DNA of 64,000 bases from Saposhnikovia divaricata (GCA_036435485.1 CM071597.1:6317881-6381880); one strand, 5' to 3'; shown: positions 1 through 13,591, numbered from the stretch's first letter. Numbers and translations: made by a program. The notes: generated by a model not told the origin, from the letters alone.

Positions 1-1674
1 ATTGTATTTGATTTAATCGATGCAACTTGTTAAGTAAACTATTATGCAACCAAAGATGATTTCAATTATTTATTTTTTTAAAATTGCATTTATGCTTGAT
101 TTTGGTTGATGTCGGTTGCAAATACGATTGTAAAAGTTGTAGAATGTATTTTTGCAAATATTTTATGAAAGTTGATATTTTTAAAAATAATTTTTTAAAA
201 AAGGTATTTTTGTAAAAAAATATGGGCTTGAATATTTATGAAAAAATCTCAAAATACATTTGTAGCTAAATTCTGCTTTAATCTATCAATAACATGAAAT
301 GTCTAGATATTGTAATAATTTATCTTTAACATTATATGTACGATTGAAATTATTTAGCAATAGTGAGTTAACATTGAAAATTTCATTTAATATTTGCAAT
401 TTTATAATGATTAATATAACGTTTTTGGAAGCTTCTCATTCACAATAATTGTTCGTGATGATGATTTTTTTTATTCATTTAGACACATAAAGAAGAATAA
501 AATTTTCAATTAACGTTGTTCATTTTTATTAGTCTTTAAATTTCAAAAGAATTGTAAAAGCAAGGGATGGATTTAATGAAAGGAAAACTTATCGATGTAA
601 TACACGCATAGTCGATAATCATTACGAAGATGTAATTTAATTTGATGTTAATGTATGTTATATGTTGTTGGGAGGGAAGTGTGCGAGTGTTGGAATATAT
701 ATATATATATGTTGTAGAAAAATAATGATGAGGTGATAGGGATTGATTTTTAAATTTCCTATAAAAAAATATGAGTTTTCTTTCCGCTAAAAATTGAAGG
801 AGATGGGGAGGATGGTTGGAATGTCGAAATTCAATCTTAATCTCAAAATTTTGTCACAAAATCAAATATGGGTAAGGAAAATGTGCATTCTTAAAGATCA
901 ACATTTTTAGCACCTTTTGAGGGAAATTTAAACCCGAATAATTTTTTCACATGAACTAATACAATACACATGTCATTTTTATACTAATTGAAAATGTTAT
1001 ATATTTCCTAATGAACATGGTTGATATCATATTATCACAATACCTAAAATATTAATTATATATTACTTTTTATAATTAGAGGTAATCATATAGGTAATGA
1101 GAGTAAAATAACTTTTTGATTTTCTATATTTTAGGTAATCATTATTTTATTATATTTTAGGTAAGTAAAATAGTGATTTTCATTTAGCAAAAAAAATAGT
1201 GATTTTCCTTGGGGATACTCTAACAATATACTTCAAAACTTGAAGAAAAAAATTAGTGAAGCTCATGATTTCGTCATCAAATGAACCAATAAACATATTC
1301 ATTTTCAGGAGTAAATTATATCTATTATCTATCTATTATATATCCAATACAGCAACAAGGGTTTTCCTAATATTTATATTCAAAGAGTTTGAACCCATGA
1401 CCTTGGGGAACTAAATTCAACATCATAACCAGTTGAGTTGTGTGAGCATTTGAGTTTATATTAAAAATAATTAACTACATACATAAATATTTGTATAATT
1501 TATAATCCAAATATGGCTTTTCAAACACCCCATTGTCCTTTTAACTTCCCACACTTTCTATTAATGATTTTAGGACCAGACACTCATCAAGATCGTTAGA
1601 CTATTTTACAGGAGTATTTATTTTAATATAGATAAAATGCAAAAAATGAAATGTATTAATTATATTTGTACATT
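1..1674. other. AT-rich intergenic DNA, no gene seen
   Basis: No open frame of useful length and no host-protein similarity is visible. The stretch is AT-rich with short (TA)n and poly(A/T) runs (for example 696-711). One tRNA-like patch near 1385-1460 is listed separately. Confidence 0.6.
1385..1460 (-). repeat. tRNA-like fragment, possible SINE head
   Basis: Read on the minus strand, the patch holds an A-box-like segment (near AACTCAACTGG) followed about 40 bases on by a B-box-like GGGTTCAAACTC, the order and spacing of a polymerase III promoter in tRNA-derived SINEs. No poly(A) tail or target duplication was found, so it may be only a tRNA-related relic. Confidence 0.3.
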
Positions 1675-1848
1675 TGAATAATTATTAATTATAATGTATA
1701 TTTGTAGATAATTATACATTAATGTATAATTATTAATTATACATGCATACGTACATACATACATACATACATACATTCATACATACATACATACATAATT
1801 ATTAATTATACATGCATACGTAAATATATACATACATAAATACATACA

Positions 1849-1881
<33 letters not shown>

Positions 1882-2830
1882 TTATGTTGTATAATCTATT
1901 AATATTTCATTATTTGTAATCTATTAATTCTTGTATAATTAATATGCATATTTATACATACATACACATGTACAAACATAAATACATACATATATAAATT
2001 TATGTGGATATATAATAATATACTATAATATTATATACATACTATATATTTTTGTTTATATATATTAATTTGTAAATAAATCTCAGTTGGCTTACGTCAG
2101 ATTATGTATTAATTATAACGTATATTTGTAGATAATTATACATTAATGTATAATTATTAGTTATACATGCATACGTACATACATACATGTATACATACAT
2201 ACATACATAATTATTAATTATACATGCATACGTACGTACATACATACATACAATATATACATATATTTATGTTGTATAATCTATTAATATTTCATTATTT
2301 GTCATCTATTAATTGTTGTATAATTAATATGCATATTTATACATACATACACATGTACAAACATAAATACATACATATATAAATTTCTATGGATATATAA
2401 TAATATACTGTAATATTATATAAATACATACATACATATATACATAGAATATATACATACATTTATGTTGTATAATCTATTAATATTTCATTATTTGTAA
2501 TCTATTAATTGTTGTATAATTAATATAGATATTTATACATACATACACATGTACAAACATAAATACATATATATATAAATTTCTGTGGATATATAATAAT
2601 ATACTATAATATTATATACATACATACATACCTACATACATTTATGATACCTACATACATTTATGTTGTATAATCTATTAATTTTTCTTTATTTGTAATC
2701 TATTAATTATTGTATAATTAATATGCATATTTATACATACATACACATACAAACATAAATACACACATATATAAATTTTTGTGGATATATAATAATGTAC
2801 TATAATATTCACTAACATATATCATATCTT
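1675..2830. repeat. Tandem satellite-like array with (CATA)n runs
   Basis: A unit that starts near TGTTGTATAATCTATTAAT and ends near GGATATATAATAATATACT occurs four times (about 1885-2045, 2268-2440, 2462-2640, 2664-2815). A second unit containing GTAGATAATTATACATTAAT occurs twice (about 1690-1885 and 2105-2268). The units are separated by CATA/TACA microsatellite runs of different length. There is no coding potential. Unequal exchange or slippage is the simplest origin. Confidence 0.85.
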
Positions 2831-3003
2831 ATTAATCATTTTAGATCTACCGTAATTATTTACGAATTAAATATTATAAAAAAGATCACAATACAAAAAA
2901 AGAACATTCATGCGTATATAAGTATAATACAAACTTGTATTAACATTAACTATCGTAAAACTCATCAATCACATCTTTAATACGTAAACGCACAAAAAAA
3001 TAT

Positions 3004-3040
<37 letters not shown>

Positions 3041-3502
3041 GAGCAAATGGGGGGGTTCCATGAGCAAATTTATTCATATAAAAAGTCATATATACCCCTA
3101 CTAATTATATTTATGTTATATTTCCGGGGGCTATTTAGGTATTGCAACACTAACATATTTATTACATAATAATAACTGATATGAACTAATATGCATTTAT
3201 TATTATGTAATTTATACTTGTATGTATCTCTGTATCCATCCATGTTAACTCTATATATTTATATTTCGAAGTACGATTTTGATCTTAACATTGACCAATT
3301 TATTACACGTTCAAGTTTGCTTTAGCAAAACAAATCATAGCGTAAAATATAAAACAGATTTAATTTAACTAGAATTATAATTTGCATGTCACGATCGGGT
3401 ATTGCATAAATTCTATTTCCTCACAATAATTGCTGCGAAGATATCAACAATTCAATCCTACGAGATCACGAGTAATTCATAAATATTTATAATCTAAAGC
3501 AT
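2831..3502. other. AT-rich spacer, possibly Helitron interior
   Basis: No gene is seen. There is a (TA)n run at about 3006-3036. The segment lies just upstream of the hairpin at 3503-3521, which I read as a Helitron end, so part of it may be Helitron interior; no 5' Helitron terminus was identified. Confidence 0.4.
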
Positions 3503-3525
3503 GTCCGTATCTTGCACGGACTAAG

Positions 3526-3589
3526 TGTTATTATTGGTGCCCTAGAGGCAATGTATACATTATATTTATGTTTGAGTGATATTATATAT

Positions 3590-3671
<82 letters not shown>

Positions 3672-5205
3672 TATTATTGGCTTTATTTACTGCGAAATAA
3701 ATAAAGTATAATAAATGTCCTTAGAACCTTGATACAAATTATATAGTTGCAAGTATGTGACTTGAACATGAGATTATATAATGATTGTATCATATTCTTA
3801 AATGTCCCTGGCCGAGTATTATTATTACTTAAGACAATAATAATACACTGAGGCTAGTATGATAATTGACAAATGACCACATCTCATTGGTCATAAGTAT
3901 GAAGATACTAAAAGCAATGCATAGGTAACTGTACGAGTACAGGGTACTGGACAGACCCACAGTGAGATACATCATGGTAAATAATAAATGTGTCATATGT
4001 ATTCTCACAGTGATAATGGTGTAATGATCTCTAGACCTGAAGTCGTTATAATTCTACATGAGAATTGATATATTTTTGAATTCGTCAAAAGTTATCTTTA
4101 GCCGGATAATGATAAAGGTGAATATCGGATAGATTATGAATCATGTGAGAAATATGAACGATCTAGATGGGATTTAAATCTCCTGATAAAGAAGTGATAT
4201 TATCGGCCTCTTGTTTGAGTGAGACTATGAAATGCATGGTCATGCTCAAATGTTGATTTGATTAAATAGTCTACTCATCGATCAAGAAAATGAAGATTAA
4301 ATTATGAAGAGGATGACACATTACATGCCTCGAGTTTAATCTATAATATCATAATTTAAAGGGATTATATTACATAGAACATTAGTCATAAAAGGTTGAT
4401 TGAATCGTTGATTTAATTATTGTTTAATTGGGTAGCAATAATGTGTTACTAGACGCCGCTTATTGTTTGTAATTTTATTAGAGAAAAAAATTATTTCCAA
4501 TTAAATAATAACCTACAGGGTCACACACATAGAATGTTTAAAAGGGAAATTAATTTATTTCATGAATATAAATTAATAATAATTTAAATTATGATTTTTA
4601 AATTAATAATAAATAATAATTCAAATTTTATAAAATTAATTAAGTGAGACTTGATTAGTTAAAGATAAAATTTGAAGATTTATTTTCTTGACTTATTTGA
4701 TTAATTAAGTATGACTTAATTAATTTATTTAAATAAATAAGATTTGTTTAAATAAAAATGGCCTAATTGTTTAAGGCCTCATTTTGCTTTATTTCTCTTT
4801 ATAAGCCAAGAGTTGGCAAGTCATTTGGAGGATAAGATAGCTGAAATTTCAGTTGTAAAACACAAGGGAGAAATCAAGCTCAAGTCAAGAACACTCGGTT
4901 TATTTATTTTGGCTAGTACCAATTTCTGTGGCGTAATCGTTCGACGATTCAAGCAAGCATTCAAGTGTGGATACCGATGGAGGAGTTACACTTCTAGCTC
5001 TCAAGATCAACAAGCTTTAGCTCTCAAGATCATCAAGCTAGGACCTCCATTTGTCATCCATTGGAAAGCTTTAACAAGGTACAATCTTGTTCTTGAGAAT
5101 TTTTAATCCATGATCATCATTTTATACATGGATCCGGGCTTTGGAATTCGTTTTTAATTGTTATTTACGTCATTTCCGTTGCGTTATTATGCCCGAATTC
5201 CAACA
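3526..5205 (+). repeat. 5' LTR of the copia element
   Basis: 1680 bases, TG...CA ends. It matches the LTRs at 11083-12703 and 14235-15849 along its length. The length excess over the 3' LTR is mostly one enlarged (TA)n tract. A TATA-like TTTATAAG lies at about 4798-4805 and is conserved in the other two copies, so it is the likely start region for the genomic RNA. The short open frame at 4813-5106 falls in the transcribed LTR and is not judged to be a gene. Confidence 0.95.
3593..3668. repeat. (TA)n microsatellite inside the 5' LTR
   Basis: About 76 bases of uninterrupted TA. The same site holds only about 16 bases in the 3' LTR (11150-11165) and about 10 in the solo LTR (14302-14311), so the tract expanded after this copy inserted. 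Confidence 0.95.
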
Positions 5206-5206
5206 A

Positions 5207-5218
5207 TGGTATCAGAGC
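5207..5218 (+). other. Primer-binding site, initiator Met-tRNA type
   Basis: TGGTATCAGAGC begins one base after the 5' LTR ends at 5205. This is the usual plant copia primer site, complementary to the 3' end of initiator methionine tRNA. Confidence 0.93.
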
Positions 5219-7105
5219 TACATGTATAAAAGGATGATTTGGTGTTGTGTTCTTGAAAATGAATCATACATGAATTTTATGAATTTTTGACATGCTTCAT
5301 TTTATATACAAATGATTTTCTATAAATGTTATGATTGTTTGTATAATGTTATAAATTGTTATAACATGTTTTGAATGATGTACTATATGTTAGATATGTT
5401 AAACACATCATTGGAATAAATTTAGAATTGATCAAAACTGAAAATATAACTTTCTGCATAGTTTCTGGACATCCTGCAGATTCTGGAAAATTCTGGGAAT
5501 TCTGGTGTCGCGCATTCCTGTAATGCGCAATAGCAGTGTACAACGGGTGTTGCGCATGTCGGACATGCGCAACAGCGGTATACAGCAGCTGTTGCGCATG
5601 TCTGACATGCGCATCAGCCTGATAACTAAAGCAGGCAGTGGACGTGCTGTTGTTAATTGTTTGTTTTATTTAATTCTAACATTTTCTTTTTACTTTTACT
5701 TTTGCTTTTGCTTTAAGAAATTGTTAGTGGCCATTATAGACTTATTGGTATTAATCATTAGATTCCTAATGCTTTTAATGATTAAAGTTTTAATAATTGA
5801 ATATTTAAATCATGGATTTAAAAATTATTATTAATTCAAAATTTTATTAATTAATTTAATTTCGAATTTTAATAATATATTTAAATTATGAATTTGAATA
5901 TTATTATTAAATTCGAATTTTGATTAATTAATTTCGATTTAATTTTTTTTATTCGGATTAAAATTTTAATTAGTTTAATTATATTCCTTTTAAATAATTA
6001 GGTATTTAAATTAAGGAGTTAAAATATTAATTGTTATCTATGATATGATCATGATAAAATGTCTATAATTGTTATATGAGCATGGTGCATTGGTTATGGC
6101 CTAAATACCCGTAGAATAAATGTTTTAATTTTATTTATGGTCTGTAATAATTAAATACGACTTGCATGTCGTTATTCTTGTAATTATTGTTATTTCTCGA
6201 ATGCAACTCGAGTTCTTTTGTAATTTGTTTCAAAAAGAAGCTGAAGGCAATCAATGGAGGCTTGGGAAGCAAAGAAGAATTTTGTAATAATTAGTTATTA
6301 CAACCATAGATTGACCTTGATCTTTTCATTAGCTCGAAAAGATCGCATAGGATCGGGCCATAACCATCGCACGTTTAATTTTGCGTAACTGCACTTTACA
6401 TATGATGCATGGATATATTAGATATATGTATGGATGCATGGATGTATGGAAATTTTAGAATGTATGTATTAGATACGTCACATATGCCATGTTTAAACAA
6501 GATAAAATCTGTAACGATTTAAGATTTAAACAAACGATCAAGATCGTTAAATTTTTCTAAAAATCCCTTAAGAATATTAAGTTAAACAGATGCTTTCCAA
6601 CAAATAACACTCATTAAATCCTAGATCATTGAGGAGTGGATTTGCCAAAGCAAGGGCTTCTCTTTTATCGTGGTGAGATGTGATTAAGTAAACAAGCTTA
6701 CTTGAAATGTTATTGTTGGGTCCAACTTAAATAAGTCGTCATAATAGGATTATGAACTTATAAGCATAGAGTTTAGTGAAATCTATTAGATAGATCGGAG
6801 CAATATGTTGTTCACTAAGCTATCCAAGAGTTATATACGATATAATTGACATAACGGTCTACCTAAATAATCATATTTAAGAGGAAAGCCAAAGCTGACT
6901 TAAAATATGACGAAATATGGATCTTGGCTCACTAAGAAAGGTTTTATGGGAACCATTTTCCGAATTGATAGTAAGGGCTATTAATTTGATAAAAATAGTG
7001 GGAGGTATATTACGAATATGCTATAAATCAACTTGAACATAATTGGTTTTACGAAACATGCAAACTAACTCATTTTATGCGCTTTTACAAAATTGTAGAT
7101 AATAA
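5219..7105 (+). other. Long untranslated leader of the copia element
   Basis: About 1.9 kb between the primer site and the gag ATG at 7106, with no sustained frame. It holds a GC-rich palindromic repeat (5508-5622) and then AT-rich sequence. Such long leaders occur in several plant copia lineages; packaging or translation signals would be expected here, but none can be pinned down by eye. Confidence 0.7.
5508..5622. repeat. Three tandem palindromic units in the copia leader
   Basis: Three units of about 42-45 bases each contain an inverted repeat built on GCGCAT...ATGCGC. The second and third have GCGCATGTC, one base, then GACATGCGC. The units are markedly GC-richer than the surrounding leader and would form three stem-loops in the RNA. 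Confidence 0.8.
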
Positions 7106-10100
7106 ATGGCAAACAACACAAACCACTTTTCGATACGATCAGTCCTAGAAAAGGAAAAGCTGACAGGGACAAACTTCCTAGATTGGTTTAGGAACTTGAG
7201 GATTGTCCTCAGGCAGGAGCGAAAGCTGTATGCCATTGAAGTTCCTCACCCAAATCCTCTTCCTGCTGGAGCCACACGTGCCGAGAATAATGCTTATCAG
7301 AAGCATTTGGATGACTCAACTGATGTGTCATGCCTTATGCTTGCATGCATGGCTCCTGAGATTCAAAAGCAACATGAGTTGATGAATGCTTATGAAATAA
7401 TTGAGCACCTCAAAAGCATGTTTGAGGGACAAGCTCGTCAGGAGAGATATGATATGAGCAAGGCATTGTATGCTTGCAAACAGGGAGAGCGAGACCCGGT
7501 TGGACCACACGTTCTTAAGATGATTGGGTATATTGAGCAACTAGCTACCATGGGCTTCCCGATTAGTCCGGAGGCTCAAATAGATCTGATCTTACAATCA
7601 CTTAATAAGAACTTCTCTCAATTCGTTATGAATTACAACATGAATGAGATTGATAAGACACCCACTGAATTGTTGGGCATGTTAAGAACAGCCGAAACCA
7701 ACATTCAGAAGGAATCTCCTACTCCCATGCTGATGGTGAACAAAGGAGGTGCCAAGGGGAAAAGAAAGTGGAAGGGCAATAAGAAGAGGAATGTGTCCAA
7801 ATCTGCTGCCAATCCTAATTCTGCTCTCAAGAAGGCTACCAAGCCTAAAGGAGGTGTTGAAAAGGGTGATTGTCACCACTGTGGTAAACCGGGACACTGG
7901 AGGAGAAACTGTCATGCATATTTGGAAGAACTTAAGAAGAAGAAGGCTGCTGGCCAGACTTCTGCTTCAGGTATTTATGTAATAGAAGTCAATTTGTCTA
8001 CTTCTACATCTTGGGTATTGGATACTGGATGTGGTTCTCACATTTGTATAAATGTGCAGGAACTGCAAATGAGTAGGACACTGGCTAAGGGAGAGGTAGA
8101 CCCAGGAGTTGGAAATGGAGCAAAGGTTGCTGCTTTGGCTGTAGGGACTTACCATTTATCATTGCCCACTGGGCTTATATTAGAACTTGAAAACTGTTTG
8201 TATGTGCCTTCTATTTGTAGAAACATTATTTCTGTTTCTTGTTTAGACAAGAAAGGTTTTTCATTTACCTTTAAAGACAATGGTTGCTCTTTTGGTTTGA
8301 ATGACATTACCTATGGTGTTGCACAATTATTTAACGGTTTGTATGTTCTTAATTTAGATACTCCTATCTTGAATGTAAATAACAAACGACTTAAGACTAA
8401 TGACTCAAATCAAACATACCTTTGGCACTGTCGTCTAGGCCATATAAACGAGAAACGCATTTCCAAGTTACATCAAGATGGTTTCTTGGATCAGTTTGAT
8501 TTTGAATCATATGATGAATGCGAGGCTTGTTTACTAGGCAAGATGACTAAAGCTCCTTTTACCGGACAGGGTAAGAGGGCCACCGTACGACTAGAACTAA
8601 TACATAGCGATGTATGTGGTCCTATGAGATCGATGGCAAGGGGTGGCTATTTCTACTTCATTACGTTTACTGATGATTTCAGTAGATATGGATATGTGTA
8701 TCTTTTGAAGAACAAATCCGAAGCATTTGAAAAGTTCAAAGAGTATAAGGCAGAAGCAGAAAAGCAAACTGGCGAAAGCATAAAAACTCTAAGATCTGAT
8801 CGAGGAGGTGAATACTTAAGCCATGAGTTTAAGAACTATTTGAGGGAGTGTGGTATTGTATCACAACTAACTCCTCCTGGAACACCACAATGGAATGGGG
8901 TTTCTGAAAGGAGGAATCGTACCTTGTTGGACATGGTGCGATCAATGATGAGTCAAGCAGATCTTCCAATCAGTTTCTGGGGTTATGCCCTGGAAACGGC
9001 TGCAGATACACTAAACCGTGTTCCTACTAAAACGGTTCAACAAACTCCATATGAGATATGGACAGAGAAACGGCAAAGAATGTCATTTATGAAAGTATGG
9101 GGATGTGAAGCATTTGTGAAACGCCTAACATCAGACAAGCTTGGACCGAAATCTAAAAAATGTAATTTTGTGGGATACCCAAAGGAAACAAAGGGTTATT
9201 CTTTCTATAGTCCCTCGGAGAACAAAGTAATTGTTGCTCGAACTGCTGTATTCTTAGAAAGAGAGCTAGTCTCTAGAAAAGACAGTGGGAGGAAAATAGA
9301 TCTCGATGAAGATCGAGAACCACTTGATAACGTTGAACTAGAAGTGGAGCATGAGCAAGAAATACAAGATAACATTGCTCAAGAAACACAGGTCGTTCGT
9401 AGATCTAGTAGGATTCGCCATGAGTCAAAGAGGAATTATGGATTTCTCTTAACTCAAAATGACGATGTGATGCTCATAGACCAAGATGAGCCTCTCACCT
9501 ACCAAGATGCTGTGAACTCACCAGACTCTGAGAGATGGCAAGAAGCCATGAATTCTGAGATGGATTCCATGTATGAAAACCAAGTATGGACTTTGGTTGA
9601 TCCACCTGAAGGGGTAAAACCTATAGAGTGCAAATGGATTTTCAAGAAGAAAATCGACATGGAAGGTAAAATACAGACCTATAAAGATCGACTGGTTGCA
9701 AAAGGTTTCAAACAAATTCATGGTATTGACTATGATGAAACCTTTTCACCAGTGGCAATGATAAAATCCATCAGAATTTTGCTTGCAATAGCGGCTTGCT
9801 ATGATTACGAAATATGGCAGATGGATGTCAAAACAGCCTTCCTTAACGGAAGCCTTGAAGAGGATGTGTACATGACACAACCTGAAGGTTTTGGAAATCC
9901 AAAGGATGCTGGAAAGGTATGTAAGCTGCATAGATCCATTTATGGATTGAAGCAGGCCTCTCGGAGATGGAACATCCGGTTTGATGAAATAGTCAAAGGT
10001 TTTGGCTTTATTCAGAACATGGATGAACCATGTGTTTACAAAAGGTTTAGTGGGAGCCATGTGGCATTCCTAGTATTATATGTCGATGATATATTAATAA

Positions 10101-11068
10101 TGGGGAATGACATTCCTTCTCTACAGGCTGTAAAGACTTGGTTAGGACAAAGTTTTTCTATGAAAGACTTGGGCGAGGCTACCTATATATTAGGGATCAG
10201 GATCTATAGAGATAGATCAAGTAGATTAATCGGCTTAAGCCAGAGTACATATATTGACAAGATTTTGCATCGTTTTGGAATGCAAGATGCAAAAAGGGGA
10301 TATGTCCCCATATCTCATGGGATAACGATCTCAAAAGAGAATGGTCCTAAATCATTTGATGATAAAGACCGCATGAGTAAGATACCATATGCTTCAGCAA
10401 TTGGATATATCATGTATGCAATGATATGTACTCGTCCGGATGTCTCGTATGCTTTGAGCATGACGAGCAGATACCAGTCTAATCCAGGTGAAGGTCACTG
10501 AACGGCGGTCAAGAATATTCTTAAGTACTTGAAAAGGACTAAAGATTCATTCTTGGTGTATGGAGGAGAGGAGAAGCTAACGGTAAAGGGTTACACGGAT
10601 GCTAGTTTCCAGACTGACAGAGATGACTCTATGTCTCAGTCTGGATTTGTGTTTTGCCTAAATGGAGGTGCTGTAAGCTGGAAAAGTTCGAAGCAAGAGA
10701 CAGTAGCTGATTCTACAATGGAATCCTAGTATATTGCGGCATGTGAAGCAGCCAAGGAGGCTGTATGGATACGGAAGTTCATTACAGTACTTGGTGTAGT
10801 TCCATCGATCGCAGATCCCATAGATCTTTACTGCGATAATAATGGAGCTATAGCACAAGCCAAGGAGCCGAGAGCTCACAGCAGGACAAAGCATATACTT
10901 CGGAGATATCACCTTATTCGAGAGATAAATGATAGAGGAGATATTCACATATGTAAAGTGCATACTAATGATAATATTGCAGACCCGCTGACTAAGGCTC
11001 TGTCGCAGCAGAAGCATGAATGTCACACTAGTAGCATGGGTATTCGATACATGGGTGATTGGCTCTAG
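7106..11068 (+). pseudogene. Copia gag-pol polyprotein, two in-frame stops
   Basis: It encodes the structural protein and enzymes that package, reverse-transcribe and integrate the element. One frame starts at the ATG at 7106. Gag ends with a CCHC knuckle (CHHCGKPGHWRRNC, about residue 255). The protease has DTG near residue 305. The integrase has its HHCC region near residue 440 and the catalytic D, D, E in HSDVCG, RSDRGGEY and VSERRN. Reverse transcriptase has YVDD near residue 991. RNase H has YTDAS and then the DPLTKAL tail. A TGA at 10499-10501 replaces what is normally a Trp codon, and a TAG at 10727-10729 interrupts RNase H; the frame then stays open to the TAG at 11066-11068. No frameshift is needed to follow it. 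The nonsense changes lie only in the 3' part, which suggests loss of function after insertion. Confidence 0.95.
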
Positions 11069-11070
11069 TG

Positions 11071-11082
11071 CAAGTGGGAGAT
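11071..11082 (+). other. Polypurine tract of the copia element
   Basis: CAAGTGGGAGAT lies directly before the 3' LTR start TGTTAG. This is the purine-rich primer for plus-strand DNA synthesis and is close to the AAGTGGGAGATT form seen in many plant copia elements. Confidence 0.9.
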
Positions 11083-12703
11083 TGTTAGTATTGGTGCCCT
11101 AGAGGCAATGTATACATTATATTTATGTTTGAGTGATATTATATATTCGATATATATATATATATGTTTATTATTGGCTTTATTTACTGCGAAATAAATA
11201 AAGTATAATAAATGTCCTTAGAACCATGATACAAATTATATAGTTGCAAGTATGTGACTTGAACATGAGATTATATAATGATTGTATCATATTCTTAAAT
11301 GTCCCTAGCCGAGTATTATTATTACTTAGGACAATAATAATACACTGAGGCTAGTATGATAATTGACTGATGACCACATCTCATTGGTCATAAGTATGAA
11401 GATACTAAAAGCAATGCATAGGTAACTGTACGAGTACAGGGTACTGGACAGACCCACAGTGAGATACATCATGGTAAATAATAAATGTGTCATATGTATT
11501 CTCACAGTGATAATGGTGTAATGATCCTTAGACCTGAAGTCGTTATAATTCTACATGAGAATTGATATATTTTTGAATTCGTCAAAAGTTATCTTTAGCC
11601 GGATAATGATAAAGGTGAATATCAGATATATTATGAATCATGTGAGAAATATGAACGATCTAGATGGGATCTAAATCTCCTGATAAAGGAGTGATATTAT
11701 CGGCCTCTTGTTTGAGTGAGACTATGAAATGCATGGTCATGCTCAAATGTTGATTTGATTAAATAGTCTACTCATCGATCAAGAAAATGAAGATTAAATT
11801 ATGAAGAGGATGACACATTACATGCCTTGAGTTTAATCTATAATATCATGATTTAAAGGGATTATATTACATAGAACATTAGTCATAAAAGGTTGATTGA
11901 ATCGTTGATTTAATTATTGTTTAATTGGGTAGCAATAATGTGTTACTAGACGCCGCTTATTGTTTGTAATTTTATTAGAGGATAAAATTATTGCCAATTA
12001 AATAATAACCTACAGGGTCACACACATAGAATGTTTAAAAGGGAAATTAATTTATTTCATGAATTTAAATTAATAATAATTTAAATTATGATTTTTAAAT
12101 TAATAATAAATAATAATTCGAATTTTATAAAATTAATTAAGTGAGACTTGATTAGTTAAAGATAAAATTTGAAGATGTATTTTCTTGACTTATTTGATTA
12201 ATTAAGTATGACTTAATTAATTTATTTAAATAAATAAGATTTGTTTAAATAAAAATGGCCTAATTGTTTAAGGCCTCATTTTGCTTTATTTCTCTTTATA
12301 AGCCAAGAGTTGGCAAGTCATTTGGAGGATAAGATAGCTGAAATTTCAGTTGTAAAACACAAGGGAGAAATCAAGCTCAAGTCAAGAACACATCGGTTTA
12401 TTTATTTTGGCTAGTACAAATTTCCGTGGCGTAATCGTTCGACGATTCAAGCAAGCATTCAAGTGTGGATACCGGTGGAGGAGTTACAGTTCTAGCTCTC
12501 AAGATCAACAAGCTTTAGCTCTCAAGATCATCAAGCTAGGACCTCCATTTGTCATCCATTGGAAAGCTTTAACAAGGTACAATCTTGTTCTTGAGAATTT
12601 TTAATCCATGATCATCATTTTATACATGGATCCGGGCTTTGGAATTCGTTTTTAATTGTTATTTACGTCATTTCCGTTGCGTTATTATGCCGGAATTCCA
12701 ACA
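11083..12703 (+). repeat. 3' LTR of the copia element
   Basis: 1621 bases, TG...CA, near-identical to the 5' LTR apart from the shorter (TA)n tract and scattered substitutions. It is followed by the CTAAG duplication at 12704-12708. The open frame at 12407-12604 is LTR sequence. Confidence 0.95.
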
Positions 12704-12715
12704 CTAAGAAGCTAG

Positions 12716-13591
12716 TTAAACTAATGAAACAATTTAATGTCAGATGAATTATCAAGTATTTTTCCTTTAATGCGAAACATCAAACATGGCATCAATTTAT
12801 TACCAGGGTGTCAGCTTATCAAATATGTCAAGTAACCTGCTATTTTTTAAGAATAGGTTGAAGGAGTTTTTTAATCCAAGATTGATGAATATGCATACAT
12901 AATTCGGCCATTAACTATTTAAATGCTCGAATTGGGTTATATGACATATTAACATGTTGCACTAGTAAAATATTCCAAAATTTATGAATATTTTTTATTA
13001 TTATCTCGAATCTTATCTTTCGATAATAGTTTATATTAATATTTTTGTTTCACTAAATTATCCATTATTTGCTGATTTGATCAATACAAAAAAATACAGC
13101 ATTTATATTTAAAAGTAAACCCCATTTTTCATCATTATTATAATCATTTTTTCGATATCAATATTAGCATCATCATTTTTTATTATTCACTTTATTACTT
13201 CAATATTAATATCATCATAATTACTACCAAAAATTATTATTTTGTATATGTTGTCGACATACGATTTAGTTCAAATAGAACAATTTTAATGAGAGATCAA
13301 AATATTATATTTGTTAAATACAATAAATTTGTTAAATAAATATGAAGTAAAAAAATTAACTCTGATTTATAAGAATTGCTCGAAAAAAAGTTGATGTATA
13401 TTATAAGATAAAATATATGGAGTCTGAGAAACTGATGAGTAAGACAAAATAAGTTAATTATTATTGAAAAAATTAAATTATTACATTTTCAATGAAGGAT
13501 CGATGATGCCTTAGTAAAAATCGAGAAAACAATGTTATTATTTCATTAACCACTTAGTTACTAGGTTTGGAAAAGAAATAGCATCTCCAAG
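12716..13591. other. AT-rich intergenic DNA, nothing recognised
   Basis: No open frame, terminal repeat or RNA gene was recognised between the Helitron end and the duplication at 13592. Confidence 0.5.

Larger units (their letters stand above)
3526..12703 (+). mobile_element. Full-length Ty1/copia retrotransposon
   Basis: The element has two LTRs of about 1.6 kb beginning TGTTA and ending AACA, a primer-binding site directly after the 5' LTR, a gag-pol frame and a purine tract directly before the 3' LTR. It is flanked by a 5-bp target duplication CTAAG (3521-3525 and 12704-12708). Domain order is gag, protease, integrase, reverse transcriptase, RNase H, which defines Ty1/copia. Two in-frame stops in pol make this copy non-autonomous as it stands. 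A solo LTR of the same family lies at 14235-15849. Confidence 0.96.
3503..12715 (+). mobile_element. Helitron 3' terminus split by the copia element
   Basis: If the copia element and one copy of its CTAAG duplication are taken out, the hairpin GTCCGTATCTTGCACGGAC (3503-3521) is followed after about 10 bases by GCTAG and then T. A hairpin, a short spacer and CTRR before T is the Helitron 3' signature. The same layout (hairpin, spacer, AAGCTAG, then T) ends the better-defined Helitron at 40827-41210 on its own strand. The 5' TC end was not found, so the true left limit is unknown; the coordinates span hairpin to CTAG. Confidence 0.45.

Noticed and set aside
3512..3700. Frame with a long Ile-Tyr repeat
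   Set aside because: It translates the (TA)n tract in the LTR.
4813..5106. 97-residue frame and its copies at 12407-12604 and 15554-15757
   Set aside because: All three lie at the same place in LTRs of one copia family, and the first starts at TTG. It is LTR sequence, not a host gene.
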